Source: Pontibaca salina (GTDB taxonomy: Bacteria; Pseudomonadota; Alphaproteobacteria; Rhodobacterales; Rhodobacteraceae). Taken from it: 64,000 nucleotides of DNA. Below the pieces are notes generated by a model. It ran no database searches, was not told the origin of the DNA, and saw only the letters and a program-made list of their open reading frames with translations. The stretch covers positions 124,001 through 188,000 of the forward strand of contig NZ_JAEIJD010000001.1 in assembly GCF_016307205.1 (NCBI RefSeq). Direction: 5' to 3'. The translations under genes and the position numbers were made by a program. Positions 63,482 to 64,000 of the stretch are shown here, piece after piece; the first letter of the stretch is position 1; each line of letters begins with the position of its first letter.

Positions 63482-64000
63482 ATGCGCTTCCTTAGCCAAC
63501 GCAAACGGTTCAAGGATCTCAGCCAACAGGAGATCCTTGCACTGGCGATTTCCTCGGAAGAGGACGATGCGCGGATCTATCGCGGCTATGCGGAGAGCCT
63601 GCGTCCCGCCTATCCCGCCAGCGCTCGGACGTTCGATGCGATGGCCGCCGAAGAGGATGCCCACCGCGCGCAACTCATCGACCTTCACGAACAGCGCTTC
63701 GGCCCCACGATCCCGCTGATCCGGCGCGAACATGTGGCAGGATATTTCAACCGCCGCCCGGTCTGGCTGATCGAGAATCTGGGTCTTGAGCGCATCCGCG
63801 AAGAAGCCGCGTCGATGGAGCGCGATGCTGAACGCTTCTATCTCAACGCCACAAAACACATCACGGATTCAGCAACCCGTCGCCTGCTTGGAGACCTGGC
63901 CGCTGCCGAGGCAAGGCACGGGACGCTGGCCCGCGATCTGGCCGACTCGCACCTGAACAAATCTATCCGCACCGAAGAGAACGCTGCCGCACATCGTCAA
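63482..64000 (+). CDS. mbfA: Iron exporter MbfA (ferritin-like plus VIT1-type), N-terminal part
   Basis: The frame starts at ATG 63482 and runs off the right edge after 173 codons. The readable part is the cytoplasmic ferritin-like four-helix domain, with EEDDARIYRGYAE, AAEEDAHRAQLIDLHEQ and AEARHGTLARDLADSH providing the di-iron glutamates and histidines. In Agrobacterium and Bradyrhizobium MbfA exports iron through a C-terminal VIT1-like membrane domain, which would lie outside the window. The Irr box just upstream supports this identity. Confidence 0.92.
   Translation, partial: MRFLSQRKRFKDLSQQEILALAISSEEDDARIYRGYAESLRPAYPASARTFDAMAAEEDAHRAQLIDLHEQRFGPTIPLIRREHVAGYFNRRPVWLIENLGLERIREEAASMERDAERFYLNATKHITDSATRRLLGDLAAAEARHGTLARDLADSHLNKSIRTEENAAAHRQ

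Overview
The window is a stretch of alphaproteobacterial chromosome, most likely Rhodobacterales (Roseobacter/Rhodobacter group). The evidence is the gene orders: secD-yajC facing serS, der-bamB-yfgM, dacC-tmk-holB-tatD-MBL, argC-ccmE-endolysin-holin-ccmF-ccmH, and murA-DUF2948-hisD-UPF0262-LMW phosphatase-infA-maf-RNase G-like-yacG. Supporting genes are an F1-ATPase zeta-inhibitor protein (DUF1476), a fused indolepyruvate ferredoxin oxidoreductase, and a split B12-dependent methionine synthase. Coding density is high and most genes are housekeeping genes in short, overlapping operons. No CRISPR array, rRNA or intact insertion sequence was seen.

Layout. 1-4050: protein export (secD partial, yajC), serS, a TspO-related membrane protein and a fatty acid desaturase. 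4247-7839: der, bamB, yfgM-like. 8319-12856: dacC, tmk, holB, tatD, metallo-hydrolase. 12935-17213: AEC transporter, then a ccdA - membrane hydrolase - cytochrome P450 operon on the minus strand. 17346-24912: tusA, rne with a 0.5 kb leader, the dctB/dctD two-component pair, purQ, purS; purC follows to 25692. 25849-29001: zeta inhibitor, then three genes of a split methionine synthase (methyltransferase, corrinoid protein, DUF1638). 29127-35271: minus-strand block murI, argC, ccmE, gene-transfer-agent-type endolysin and holin, ccmF, ccmH. 35383-39876: indolepyruvate oxidoreductase diverging from a LysR regulator, whose 3' end is followed by a candidate small RNA with a strong terminator.

40569-45372 is an accessory urease cluster ureABC-F-D-G. 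It lacks ureE, has an extended UreB, has Ala in place of the UreC flap Cys, and ends in a His-tailed UreG. Downstream are the frameshifted remains of a nickel/cobalt permease. 46029-52680 holds tRNA-Thr and the conserved murA-to-yacG block. 53101-54498 is a decayed island at tRNA-Phe: a truncated integrase joined to an IS5-type transposase tail, then half of a DMT (YdcZ-type) transporter. 54518-64000: cmk, aroA, asd, beta carbonic anhydrase, pepA, an NlpC/P60 hydrolase, DUF2794, glutathione-dependent formaldehyde dehydrogenase, a NYN/OST-HTH protein, and the start of the iron exporter gene mbfA behind a perfect Irr-type iron control element.

I found no single new system proven by sequence. 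The best leads are the odd urease cluster with its dead nickel permease, the candidate anti-Shine-Dalgarno small RNA at 39955-40026, the DctD protein without its sigma-54 contact loop, the lysis pair inside the cytochrome c maturation locus, and the P450/membrane-hydrolase operon. All family assignments come from reading motifs and neighbours; none was tested by database search.
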